This document shows positions 49,783 to 58,919 of a DNA stretch of 64,000 bases, one piece after another. Numbering within the stretch: the stretch's first letter is position 1; every line of letters begins with the position of its first letter. The position numbers and the translations under genes were made by a program. The notes beneath the pieces were generated by a model that saw nothing but the letters and a program-made list of their open reading frames with translations, was not told the DNA's origin and did no database searches. Origin of the DNA: Conexibacter woesei Iso977N (GTDB taxonomy: Bacteria > Actinomycetota > Thermoleophilia > Solirubrobacterales > Solirubrobacteraceae); contig NZ_AUKG01000001.1 in the NCBI RefSeq assembly GCF_000424625.1, positions 62,001-126,000 on the forward strand. Direction: 5' to 3'.

Positions 49783-52479
49783 CTACGACCCCGCGGCCGC
49801 TTCGCGGGGCAGGACCTGGATCCACCAGTCCAGCGGCGCCGACCGCATGCCCGCCGAGGTGGCGCCGAACCGCACCCGGTAGAAGCCCGGCTTCAGCTTC
49901 GCCAGCCGCACCTTGTTGAGGATCTTGGCCATCGAGGTCGTCCGCGACGGGCTGCCGCCGGCCACCACGCCGCTCGCCAGCGTCTTCGAGGACGCCTTCA
50001 GCGTCGGCCACCGCCTGCTGTCGGCGCACCCGCGCGGCTCCCGCGGCTGCTTGGCGGCGGCGCTCAGCGTCCACGTCACCTTCGTGGCCGGCGACACGCC
50101 GAGCTTCACGCTGTTGGTCGCGGCGCGCTGGCCGAGCGTGACGCACGTCGGCAGCGCCTTCGGCACCGTCACGCGCGGCAGGACCACCGCGGCGAGCGCG
50201 TAGCCGTCGGCCTTCCCGGTCGCCTTGTGGCCGACCGCGATCGTCGCCCCGTAGATGCCCGGCGTCTTCGGCCACTGGAGCTTGACCTTGCAGCGCCCGT
50301 TCGCGCAGGTCTTGCCGATGATCTTGGGCCGGGCCACCTTCTTCACCGCGGCCGCCGTCGCCCGCTGGTCCGCCTTGGCACGGAGAGACTCGATCAGCGA
50401 CGCCTTCGCTATGGCCGACAGCGGCACGCCCGCGACCACGAGCTCGTCGTCCGGACCCATCGTGAGGACGGCGATCATGAAGGCGTTGGCGTCTGCGTCG
50501 TGGTCGGTGGCCACGGTCTGGCCGTTGCGCACGACGGCCACCGTCACCACGCCCTTGGCCAGGGCGACCGAGGAGCTGTCCGAGAACTGCGCCTGGAAGC
50601 CGCTCCCGCCCCCGCTCGGCGAGAGCTGGCCGAAGAGCGCACCGGCGTCCTTGGCGGCGGCGGTCGTCGGCGGCGCGGCCGGGGCCTGTGGCTGCTCCTG
50701 GGGCAGCGTGAACGTGATCGCGGTCGCGGTGATGCTCGTCGTGACGCTGCCGCCGGCACCCTCGCCGTCGACCTTCAGCGTGCCGGCGTGCGTGCCCACG
50801 CCGCTCATCGTGAACGCGGTGTCGACCGTGCAGGCGGCGCCCGCGGCGAGCGTGACGTCCCTGCAGGTGTCGGCCGTGACCGCGAACCCGGCGTCGCCGG
50901 ACGCGGTCGCGCCGGTCAGGTGCGCGCCGATCGCGCTCCCGTTCTTGAAGGTGTAGGTCTTGCGCACGACGTCGCCGACGGTCGCCGTCGACGTGCTGTC
51001 GCCCGGGTCGGTGCTCAGCGCCACGGTCGAGCCGGCGCTGCTGATCGTGAGCGACGCGCCGGCGTCGCCGCCGACCGTGACGGTCGCGTGGATCGGGCCC
51101 GCCAGGATCACGCTGGTCTTGACGCCGACGTCACACGTCGCGCCGACCGCGAGCGTGACGTCCTTGCAGTCGTCGCCCGTGAGGACGACGTTAGCGGCGC
51201 CCTGGCCGGCGACCGTCGCGCCGGTCAGGTGCAGCGGGACGTTGCCGCTGTTGGTGAACACGACGCGGTCGCCGCCGTTGAACGGCGTGTCGCCGAGCGC
51301 GTAGCTGAGCGCGGGGTTCGGCGCGGGCACCGCGACGACCGTCCCGCTCAGCGGGGCGCTGACCGCGCTGACCGCGTCGGACGCGACGTCGAGCTGCGCC
51401 GCCGAGCTGCGTGACGCCGACGCGGCGGCCGGCGCGAAGCGCACGGTGATCGCGCAGGTGTCGGCGAGGTTCAGCGTGTGGCCGTCGCAGCCGTCGCTGA
51501 CGATGCTGTAGTCGGCCCTGTCGGCGCCGGAGATCGAGGACGCCGCCACCGTCAGCGGGTCGCTCGCCGTGCCGGTCAACGTGTAGGTCTTGGTCGCCGT
51601 CGTGCCCGCGGTGACCCCGGAGAACGAACCGCCGCCCGCCGTGACCGTGCCGCCGGGGCGGGCCTGGTGCAGGACCGTGCCGCTGAGCGCGACGCTGATC
51701 GCCGTGTCGGCGTTGGACGTGAAGGCGAGCGTCGCCGACGAGGCGCGCTGCGGACCGTTGGACGACGGCGCCGCGAAGGTGACGCCGACGGCGCAGGTGT
51801 CGCTCTGGTTCAGCGTGGCGCCGGTGCAGGTGTCCGAGTCGATCGTGTAGTCGCCGGTGTCCGTGCCGGCGATCGCGACACCGGTGACCTCCAGCGGGTC
51901 GCTCGACGTGCCGGTCAGGGTGAAGGTCTGCGAGACGCCGGCGCCGACCGTCGCGCTGCCGAAGTCCTTGGACGCCGGCGAGACGGTGCCGGAGTAGGAC
52001 GGCGTGGGCGGCGGCCCGCCGGCGCCGGTGTGCTGCTGGGCGTCGATGTTCAGCGTGCCGTCGGGCATCCCGCCCTCGCTGACGTCGAGGCCGGCCGTGG
52101 CCCGCGAGTGGGTCGCGGCCGTGCCGTCGTCGAGCGGCGCGAACACGAGGTCGAACGTGCACGACCCGCCCATCGACAGCGTCGTCCCGCTGCAGGTGTC
52201 GTTGCTGAGCGTGTAGTAGGGGTCGGAGCTCGAGAGGCCCACGGCGCCGTTGCCGCTCATCAGGCCGGCGTTGAGCGTCACGGTGATCGTGCTGGTGTCG
52301 CCGGTCGCCGTGTCGGGGAACGTCACCGAGCAGCCGGACCCGAACGTGAAGTCGTCGATGTTGCAGGTGGCGGTCGCCGGCGACGCCTGGGCGGAGGCGA
52401 CCGGGAGGGCGAGCGTGAAGAGGGCCGCGGCGAGCAGCGCAGTGAGCATGCCGCGGCGCGGCTTCAGGATGCTGGACAC
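49783..52479 (-). CDS. Large exported protein with choice-of-anchor-type beta repeats
   Basis: An 898-residue protein with a signal peptide (to ASAQA). Several 95-110-residue Ig-like repeats of the choice-of-anchor D/ASPM-SPD2-Hydin sort (SPASKDFGSATVGAGVSQTF ... CAVGVTFAAP) follow to about residue 600. Each repeat carries a paired-Cys pattern (DTCTGATL ... DTCAV). A C-terminal region of about 250 residues (KVKLQWPKTPGIYGATIAVG) is distinct. It is a probable surface or matrix protein. Confidence 0.82.
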   Translation of the reverse strand: MSSILKPRRGMLTALLAAALFTLALPVASAQASPATATCNIDDFTFGSGCSVTFPDTATGDTSTITVTLNAGLMSGNGAVGLSSSDPYYTLSNDTCSGTTLSMGGSCTFDLVFAPLDDGTAATHSRATAGLDVSEGGMPDGTLNIDAQQHTGAGGPPPTPSYSGTVSPASKDFGSATVGAGVSQTFTLTGTSSDPLEVTGVAIAGTDTGDYTIDSDTCTGATLNQSDTCAVGVTFAAPSSNGPQRASSATLAFTSNADTAISVALSGTVLHQARPGGTVTAGGGSFSGVTAGTTATKTYTLTGTASDPLTVAASSISGADRADYSIVSDGCDGHTLNLADTCAITVRFAPAAASASRSSAAQLDVASDAVSAVSAPLSGTVVAVPAPNPALSYALGDTPFNGGDRVVFTNSGNVPLHLTGATVAGQGAANVVLTGDDCKDVTLAVGATCDVGVKTSVILAGPIHATVTVGGDAGASLTISSAGSTVALSTDPGDSTSTATVGDVVRKTYTFKNGSAIGAHLTGATASGDAGFAVTADTCRDVTLAAGAACTVDTAFTMSGVGTHAGTLKVDGEGAGGSVTTSITATAITFTLPQEQPQAPAAPPTTAAAKDAGALFGQLSPSGGGSGFQAQFSDSSSVALAKGVVTVAVVRNGQTVATDHDADANAFMIAVLTMGPDDELVVAGVPLSAIAKASLIESLRAKADQRATAAAVKKVARPKIIGKTCANGRCKVKLQWPKTPGIYGATIAVGHKATGKADGYALAAVVLPRVTVPKALPTCVTLGQRAATNSVKLGVSPATKVTWTLSAAAKQPREPRGCADSRRWPTLKASSKTLASGVVAGGSPSRTTSMAKILNKVRLAKLKPGFYRVRFGATSAGMRSAPLDWWIQVLPREAAAGS

Positions 52480-52549
52480 GCCACCTTCGTCGGTACGTAG
52501 GCATCCCGCTTGAGACCGAACGCCGTTCCGTCATGCAGAATGCGCGCCG

Positions 52550-53965
52550 ATGCCCACCACGCAAGGCTCCAAGTACCTGGTCTTGACCGCGATGATCTTC
52601 GCGGTCGCGATGATGTTCATCGACCAGACGATCGTCGCGATCGCGGTCCCGGCGATCGACAGGGACCTGGACCTCACCGGGACCGGCGCGCAGTGGATCA
52701 TCAACGGCTACCTGCTCGCGCTCGCGGCGCTGTTCGCGCTCGGCGGCAAGCTCAGCGACGTCGTCGGCCACCGCACGATGGTGTTGATCGGGATCGCCGG
52801 CTTCGCGATCGCTTCCGCGTTGTGCGGCGCGGCGCCGAGCAGCGGCGCGGGCGAGGCGTGGCTGATCGCGTTCCGGATCGTCCAGGGCGCGTTCGGCGCG
52901 ATCCTGTTCCCGAGCGCGCTGGCGATCGCCGCCGCGACGTTCGACGTGGCCGAGCGCGGCAAGGCGCTGGCGCTGTTCTTCGGGATCACCGGCGCGCTGA
53001 CGTCGGTCGGCCCGCTGGCCGGCGGCTTCCTGATCGACTGGACGTGGCGCGCGATCTTCTGGATCAACATCCCGGTCGCGCTGATCGCGCTCGCGCTGAC
53101 GCTGCGCGCGAGGCCCGCCGAGGACAAGCGCGTGGTGCCGGTCGACACGCGCGGCGCGATCCTCGTCAGCGCCGGGATGGGCCTCGCCGTCCTTGGCCTA
53201 CAACAAGCTTCGGTGTGGGGCTGGGGCAGCGTCGCGACGATCGCCTGCCTGGTCGTGGGCGCGGCCGTCCTGGCGGGGTTCATCCTGTATGAGCTCCGCA
53301 CGCCGGACCCGCTGATCGAGATGCGGATCTTCGCCGACCGCGGGTTCGCCGCCGACAACGTGGTGCTGTTCCTGCTCTGTGTCTGCTTCGTCCCGCTGTT
53401 CTTCTTCGCCTCGGTCTACGCGCAGGCGGTCCTGCACGACGACGCCGGCGAGACCGGCCTGTACCTGTTGGTGTTCTTCCTCGGCTTCGCGGGCGCGTCG
53501 CAGATCGGCGGCCGGATCCTCGACCGCCACGGCGCGCGGCCGGCGGTGATCGCGGGCTGCGCGATATCGGCCGTGGCCTTCCGGTGGTGGGCGAGCAGGT
53601 TGGGGTCCTCGCTGAGCGACGAGTGGCCTGCGATCGTCGTGACCGGCGCGGGCCTCGGGCTCGTGCTCTCGCCGGTCTCGACCGACGCGCTCAACCGCGC
53701 GCCGCGCGGCTCCTACGGCGAGGTCACCGGCGTGACGCAGACCGTCCGCTACTTCGCGTCGTCGCTGGGGCTCGCCGTGCTCGGGACGGTCTTCCTGAAC
53801 CGGACGCCCGCCCACGGCGTGACCGAGGCGACCGCGACCGTCTACCGCGCGATGGGTGGCGTGATGGCCGTGGCGCTGGTCGTCGCGCTCGTGCTCATGA
53901 AGGGCGGGCGGGTGACGGACGCACCTCCGCCAGCGCCGGCGGAGCGGGCTCCGGCGTCGCCGTAG
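52550..53965 (+). CDS. MFS transporter, DHA2 (EmrB/QacA) family
   Basis: A 471-residue membrane protein with about 14 helices. MFIDQTIVAIAVPAID (motif D1) and GGKLSDVVGHRTM (motif A) are DHA2 marks, and GPLAGGFLIDW is the motif C region. It should export drugs or metabolites using the proton gradient. It is divergent from the large exported protein. Its 3' end overlaps the opposite gene by 71 bp. Substrate unknown. Confidence 0.9.
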   Translation: MPTTQGSKYLVLTAMIFAVAMMFIDQTIVAIAVPAIDRDLDLTGTGAQWIINGYLLALAALFALGGKLSDVVGHRTMVLIGIAGFAIASALCGAAPSSGAGEAWLIAFRIVQGAFGAILFPSALAIAAATFDVAERGKALALFFGITGALTSVGPLAGGFLIDWTWRAIFWINIPVALIALALTLRARPAEDKRVVPVDTRGAILVSAGMGLAVLGLQQASVWGWGSVATIACLVVGAAVLAGFILYELRTPDPLIEMRIFADRGFAADNVVLFLLCVCFVPLFFFASVYAQAVLHDDAGETGLYLLVFFLGFAGASQIGGRILDRHGARPAVIAGCAISAVAFRWWASRLGSSLSDEWPAIVVTGAGLGLVLSPVSTDALNRAPRGSYGEVTGVTQTVRYFASSLGLAVLGTVFLNRTPAHGVTEATATVYRAMGGVMAVALVVALVLMKGGRVTDAPPPAPAERAPASP

Positions 53966-55046
53966 GGGCGGGTGGCGCGCGCTCGGACTGCTCGCGCAGC
54001 GCGGCCATCTGCTCGCGGCGCGGCCGGCCCGCCTCGCGCAGCAGGATCTTGATGACCGCCGCGAACGGCACCGCCAGGATCGCGCCGACCACGCCGAGGA
54101 TCGACGACGCGATCAGCACCGCGACGATCGTCGTGAACGCCGAGAGCTCGACCGCCCTCCTGTAGACGATCGGGTAGACCACGTAGTTCTCGAGCTGCTG
54201 GTAGATCAGCTGGATCACGAGCATCGCGACGCCCGCGGTGGTGGAAACGGTGAGGCCGATCGCGACCAGGACGACCGCGGCGATCGTGGCGCCGACCTGC
54301 GGGATCAGGTCCAGGAAGCCGGTCATCACGGCCAGGACGATCGGGAACGGCAGGCCGAAGGCCCACGCCGACAGGCCCGCGACCGTCGCCGCGACGACCG
54401 AGATCGCGAGGTTGCCGAGCAGCGACGACGAGATCGCCCCGACCGACTCCTCCACGACCGGCCGCCAGCGCTGCTCGACCGGCGGGGTCGCGAAGCCGAA
54501 CAGCCAGTCGGTGATCGTCGGGCGCTCCATCAGCAGGAACAGCGCCAGGAACGTCAGCGTCACGAGCGACAGCACGCCGCCGAAGACGCCGCCCGCGATC
54601 CCGAGGATCGTCGTGGCCGCGTCGGGCAGGCCCGCGGCGAGGTTCTTGAGCCCCTCCTTGATCTGGTCGTCGGCGCCCGCGGTCCCGATCCACTGCTGGA
54701 AGCCGTCGGTGTGCGTCAGCTTGTCCCAGTACGCGGGCAGCGTGTTGACGAACTCGACGATCTGATCCCACAGCGGCCCGGCGGTCAGCAGGACGAGGAC
54801 GACCGCGGCGATGAAGATGCCGACGAACACCGTGAGCGCCGCGACCCCGCGCCTCCAGCCGCGCGCGACGAGCCTGGTGACCGGCGGGTCGAGGCCGAGC
54901 GCGACGATCCCCGCGACGAAGATCGACAGCAGCGTTCCGAGCGACACCAGCACGAGCGCGACCAGCGCGCAGAGCGCCAGCACGCCGAGGACCGTCCGGG
55001 CCGACACGCTGATCTCGACACGCTGTCTGGGCGGTCCGTGCTCCAC
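53895..55046 (-). CDS. AI-2E family transporter (PerM/YdiK-like)
   Basis: A 383-residue membrane protein with about seven helices. VALGLDPPVTRLVARGWRRG and the C-terminal block IPQVGATIAAVVLVA, QQLENYVVYPIVYRRAVELS are family marks. Members export AI-2-like molecules or act as antiporters; only the family is certain. A charged Pro/Ala-rich tail of about 40 residues overlaps the MFS gene end. Confidence 0.88.
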   Translation of the reverse strand: MEHGPPRQRVEISVSARTVLGVLALCALVALVLVSLGTLLSIFVAGIVALGLDPPVTRLVARGWRRGVAALTVFVGIFIAAVVLVLLTAGPLWDQIVEFVNTLPAYWDKLTHTDGFQQWIGTAGADDQIKEGLKNLAAGLPDAATTILGIAGGVFGGVLSLVTLTFLALFLLMERPTITDWLFGFATPPVEQRWRPVVEESVGAISSSLLGNLAISVVAATVAGLSAWAFGLPFPIVLAVMTGFLDLIPQVGATIAAVVLVAIGLTVSTTAGVAMLVIQLIYQQLENYVVYPIVYRRAVELSAFTTIVAVLIASSILGVVGAILAVPFAAVIKILLREAGRPRREQMAALREQSERAPPAPTATPEPAPPALAEVRPSPARPS

Positions 55047-55138
55047 ATCGCGGAGCGTGCCCCCGCGCGGGGTGAGCGCAGTTCACCCAGTGCGGGTGAT
55101 GCTCGGGTGCCCGTGTGCGCGGGAACCTCAGCGCCATC

Positions 55139-55603
55139 ATGGCCTCCACCCCACACCCGGGCTCGCCCACCCCGCTGACCGCGACGCCGTCCGCGGCCGA
55201 GCGCAGGGCCAGCGCCGCGCGCACCTCGGACGTGCCGAACGGCTGGATCCTGTTCGCCGCCGTGACGCTGTTCATGAGCGGCGGGCTGACGATCCTGTTC
55301 GGGCTCGCCGCGTTGTTGAACGACAAGGTCGTCCAGGTCGGCGGAACCGGCGGTCCCGTCGTCTGGGACATCACCGCGTGGGGCTGGGTGCTGCTGATCG
55401 GCGGCATCGTCATGTCGCTCACCGGGATCGCGCTGGCGCTGCAGATGACCGTCGCGCGCTGGCTCGCCGTCGGCTTCGTGCTGCTGCACGCGATCCTGAT
55501 GTTCGCGGTCGCCAGCGAGTTCCCGGTCTTCGCGGTGCTGGTGATCGCGCTCGACGTCGTCGTGCTGTTCCAGCTGACCGCGCAGTGGGGGCGGACGCGA
55601 TGA
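55139..55603 (+). CDS. DUF7144-like four-helix membrane protein
   Basis: A 154-residue protein: a Pro/Ser/Ala-rich N-terminus, then four helices with NGWILFAAVTLFMSGGLTIL and WGWVLLIGGIVMSLTGI, the pattern of DUF7144 proteins common in actinobacteria. A GTG at 55115 would add eight residues. Its stop overlaps the next gene's ATG (ATGA). Function unknown. Confidence 0.75.
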   Translation: MASTPHPGSPTPLTATPSAAERRASAARTSDVPNGWILFAAVTLFMSGGLTILFGLAALLNDKVVQVGGTGGPVVWDITAWGWVLLIGGIVMSLTGIALALQMTVARWLAVGFVLLHAILMFAVASEFPVFAVLVIALDVVVLFQLTAQWGRTR

Positions 55604-56382
55604 CGCCGCCCGCCGCCGCCGCCGCGCCGCCGGTGCGGCTGGTCAGGGACGACAAGCTGGTCGAGCTGCTGTCGCTGCTGCGCGACGCGGACTCGGTCGA
55701 GCTGAAGCTGACGGTCGACGTGCAGGCCCAGCGCAGGGCGGCCGAGGTCCTCGGCCTCGACCCGCTCGACGCGCAGATCCGGATGGTGCACTTCTTCGAC
55801 ACGCCCGACCTCGCGCTCGAGCAGGCCGGCGTCGTCGTCCGCGCCCGGCGCACGCAGGGCAAGCCGGACGACACGGTCGTCAAGCTGCGCCCGGTCGTCC
55901 CGGCCGAGCTGCCGGGCCGGCTGCGCAAGCTCCCGGAGTTCGTGGTCGAGGTCGACGCGATGGAGACCGGCTTCGTCTGCAGCGGCTCGATGAAGGGCCT
56001 GGCGCGCAGGCCGTGCGGGCCGCACCTGGCCGAGGGTGCGCCGCTGCGCAAGCTGTACACCAAGGAGCAGCGGGCGTTCTACGAGGACCACGCGCCGGAA
56101 GGCATCGGCCTTGACGACCTGCGCCTGCTCGGCCCGATCTTCGTGCTCAAGCTGAAGGGGATGACCGCCGGCTTCTCGCGCAAGCTGGTCGGCGAGATGT
56201 GGCTCTACCCGGACGGCTCGCGGATCGTCGAGCTGTCGACGAAGTGCGCGCCGAGCGAGGCCTTCCAGGTCGCGGCCGAGCTGCGCGGCTGGCTGGCCGA
56301 GCGCGGCGTCGCGCCCGCGAGGGGCGCGACCACCAAGACGCGCAAGGCGCTGTCGTTCTTCTCGAGGGCGTTGGAAGCGTGA
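55600..56382 (+). CDS. CYTH-like (triphosphate tunnel) domain protein
   Basis: A 260-residue protein. DSVELKLTVD, IRMVHFFDTPDLALEQAGVVVRARR and DDTVVKLRPV resemble CYTH/triphosphate tunnel metalloenzymes (class IV adenylate cyclase, thiamine triphosphatase), but the leading ExExK is reduced to ExK, so activity is uncertain. It overlaps both neighbours by 4 bp. Confidence 0.65.
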   Translation: MTPPAAAAAPPVRLVRDDKLVELLSLLRDADSVELKLTVDVQAQRRAAEVLGLDPLDAQIRMVHFFDTPDLALEQAGVVVRARRTQGKPDDTVVKLRPVVPAELPGRLRKLPEFVVEVDAMETGFVCSGSMKGLARRPCGPHLAEGAPLRKLYTKEQRAFYEDHAPEGIGLDDLRLLGPIFVLKLKGMTAGFSRKLVGEMWLYPDGSRIVELSTKCAPSEAFQVAAELRGWLAERGVAPARGATTKTRKALSFFSRALEA

Positions 56383-56882
56383 CCGATCAGGACTTCGCTG
56401 TCGTCGGCAGGGGCTCGTGGTGGGACGGCGCCGCCTACTGGGCGACGATCGCCGGCGTGTACCTGATGGTCGGCGGGTTGATGTTCTACTCGGGCAAGGA
56501 GAAGCTGTTCGACGAGAACGGCCACGCGCCCGCGGGGATCAAGAAGCAGTTCTCGACGTCGTTCCTGCACGTGTTCCCCGGGACCGACGCCGCGTGGGTG
56601 ATCCTCGGGATCCTCGAGTTCCTGGTGTTCGTGGTCCTGGTCGTCAGCCTGCTGCGCGCGGAGTTCCTGCCGCACCGGCGCAAGTCGGCGATGATGGTGG
56701 CCTTGGCGATCGCGATGATCACGTTCGCCTGCCTGGCCTTCGGCCAGACCGCGACCGGCCAGTTCGAGGGCACCGCATCGTTGTACCAGTACTTCGGCGC
56801 GACGGCCGTGATCCTGATCCTCGTCACGATGCTGCCCCCGAACCGGTCGGACGCGTGGCTGACCGGAGGCCCGGGGCGTTAG
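56379..56882 (+). CDS. Four-helix membrane protein (DoxX-like)
   Basis: A 167-residue protein starting at GTG 56379, overlapping the upstream stop (GTGA). Four helices are visible, with YWATIAGVYLMVGGLMFYSG, WVILGILEFLVFVVLVVSLL and LPHRRKSAMMVALAIAMITF. The layout is DoxX-like but without clear family residues. It is the last gene of the trio. Confidence 0.7.
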   Translation: MTDQDFAVVGRGSWWDGAAYWATIAGVYLMVGGLMFYSGKEKLFDENGHAPAGIKKQFSTSFLHVFPGTDAAWVILGILEFLVFVVLVVSLLRAEFLPHRRKSAMMVALAIAMITFACLAFGQTATGQFEGTASLYQYFGATAVILILVTMLPPNRSDAWLTGGPGR

Positions 56883-56886
56883 ACGG

Positions 56887-58878
56887 CTAGCGCTTGACCT
56901 TCAGGCGGACGTACGTCGTGATGACGTCGCCGCCGAGGCGGAGCTTGACCTTGATCTTGTGGGTGCCGCGGGTCGCGGTCCTGCCGACCTTCAGCGACAA
57001 CTTGACCGTGCGCGAGGCGCCGGGCCTCGGCGCCGCGACGTCCTTGGCGTGCGTCGTGCCGCCGGCCAGGCGCAGCGCCTTCGGCGCGACGGCGGTCAGC
57101 GTCGCGGTGCCCTTCGGCGAGGCGACGGTGCCGTTGCGCAGGACGAACGCCAGCGCGGCGACGTGGCCGCGGCGCACCGAGGCGGCCGAGGCGCGGGAGA
57201 CGGTCAGCGTGAAGATGCCGTTCCTGCCGTTGCTGCCGTCGGTGCCGTTGCGCCCGGCGGGGCCGGTCGCGCCGGTGTCGCCCTTGGCGCCGTTGGTGCC
57301 GTTCGTGCCCGGGTCGCCCTTGTCGCCCTTGACCGGCGTGGGGTCGACCACGTCGGCCTGCGCCGGGACCTGCGGGATCGTGAAGTCGTCGACCGGCTGG
57401 CCGGTCGGCAGCAGCCGGCCGACCTGGGCCGGGACCCTGGGGTCGGCGGACTCGTCCAGGACGTCGGTCCGGACGAACTTCGCCGAGATGCTGTCCTTGC
57501 CGAAGTTGAACAACAACACGGCAGGCATCGTCGACTGGCTCTGCGACCACGCGACCCACGGCTCGGCGTCGAGCAGGCCGTCGTAGTTCTTGCCGGTCGT
57601 GGACTGCTCCAGGTAGACCGTGCCCTTGCCGGGCGCGACGACCTTCGGCGACAGCTTCGGCTTGTCGGCGTTCCAGTCCGGGGTCGGGACCGCGTTGAGC
57701 GGGTAGCTGCGGACGTTGTGCGCGTCGTGGCCGGAGACGACGAACTCGACGCCGTACTTGTCCATCAACGGCATGATGTCGTCGCGGAACTCGGGGTCGG
57801 CGTACTCGGGGTAGACGCGGCTCGTCTTGGAGTGGAACGGCGGCTGGTGCATCACGACGACCTGGAAGCGCGTGCGCCTGACGGCCGCCGCGAGGTCCTG
57901 GTCGAGCCACTGCAGCTCGTGCTGCCAGTAGGCCGGGAAGGCCGCGGGGTGCACGCCGGGGCTCGCCTCCAGGACCGTCCAGTGGACACCCTCGTAGTCA
58001 TAGGAGTACGAGCGGTCCTCCTGGCCGGTTGGGCCGTTGTCCGGGTTCGGGAAGTGCGCGTAGTACAGCGGCGACGCCGTGCCGGCCTGAGCGGTGTTCT
58101 TGTACTCGTGGTCACCCAAGGCGGACATGAACGGAACCGACCCCATCAACTTGAGCGCGTTGCTGTTGTCGGGGACCGCGTTGCCGGAGTACGTGTACGT
58201 GCCCTGCAGCAGGCGGTCGTACATGCTCTCCATCGTGCCGTCGTTCATGTTGTCGCCGGAGGAGACGACGAACGCCGGGCGCGTGGGCTGGTTGTAGACC
58301 ACGCCGTCGGCCGCGGTGGCGCCGACGACACCCTGGATCGAGTAGTCGCGCGCCGCCCTGGCGCCGAAGTTGACGACGTCGTCGCCGTCGTCCACGTGGA
58401 CCTCGCCGTAGGTCGCGGCGGTGTACTCGGCGTCGCCGCTGTGGGCGGTCCTGAACGTGCCGGGCACGTAGCCGGCCGGCGTCTGGGTGTCGGCGACGAA
58501 CCAGTCGTAGGACGTGTTCGGCGTCAGCCCGGTGAACGTGCCGGTGAAGAACGTGTAGAACGGACCGGCGTTGTTGTCGATGCCCTCGGCGTCGTGACGG
58601 CCGAGCGGCAGCACGATGCAGTCGGCGGGCGCAGGCGTCGCGGTGACGCAGGCCGCGGCACCGCCGCTGCCGCCCGCCGGGCGTGCGTAGGCGGTCGCGT
58701 TGGTGGTGACGTCGGCGGCGTTCTCGTTGAACGTCACGGTCATCGTGGTGGCGGCGTCGCCGGTCAGCGCGAGATGCGCGTCGACGATCGCCGCGTTGGC
58801 GGCAGCGGGGCTCAGTGCGGCGGCGACGGTGGTCGCGGCCAGCAGCAGGCGCCCCCGCCGGGGGAACTGCGGAACCAT
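56887..58878 (-). CDS. Exported metallophosphoesterase with collagen-like segment
   Basis: A 663-residue protein with a signal peptide (to AANA). A fibronectin-like N-domain (LTGDAATTMTVTFNENAADV, GLTPNTSYDWFVAD) precedes a calcineurin-type phosphoesterase: SSGDNMNDGT, MSALGDHEY, VVVMHQPPF, VSGHDAHN give the metal ligands, as in purple acid phosphatases. A Gly-X-Y run (GDKGDPGTNGTNGAKGDTG, about residues 524-559) then leads to a basic beta domain. It probably releases phosphate outside the cell. Confidence 0.88.
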   Translation of the reverse strand: MVPQFPRRGRLLLAATTVAAALSPAAANAAIVDAHLALTGDAATTMTVTFNENAADVTTNATAYARPAGGSGGAAACVTATPAPADCIVLPLGRHDAEGIDNNAGPFYTFFTGTFTGLTPNTSYDWFVADTQTPAGYVPGTFRTAHSGDAEYTAATYGEVHVDDGDDVVNFGARAARDYSIQGVVGATAADGVVYNQPTRPAFVVSSGDNMNDGTMESMYDRLLQGTYTYSGNAVPDNSNALKLMGSVPFMSALGDHEYKNTAQAGTASPLYYAHFPNPDNGPTGQEDRSYSYDYEGVHWTVLEASPGVHPAAFPAYWQHELQWLDQDLAAAVRRTRFQVVVMHQPPFHSKTSRVYPEYADPEFRDDIMPLMDKYGVEFVVSGHDAHNVRSYPLNAVPTPDWNADKPKLSPKVVAPGKGTVYLEQSTTGKNYDGLLDAEPWVAWSQSQSTMPAVLLFNFGKDSISAKFVRTDVLDESADPRVPAQVGRLLPTGQPVDDFTIPQVPAQADVVDPTPVKGDKGDPGTNGTNGAKGDTGATGPAGRNGTDGSNGRNGIFTLTVSRASAASVRRGHVAALAFVLRNGTVASPKGTATLTAVAPKALRLAGGTTHAKDVAAPRPGASRTVKLSLKVGRTATRGTHKIKVKLRLGGDVITTYVRLKVKR

Positions 58879-58919
58879 GTTGTACGTCCTGAACTTGGGG
58901 TGGTGGGACGCTGCGGTAC

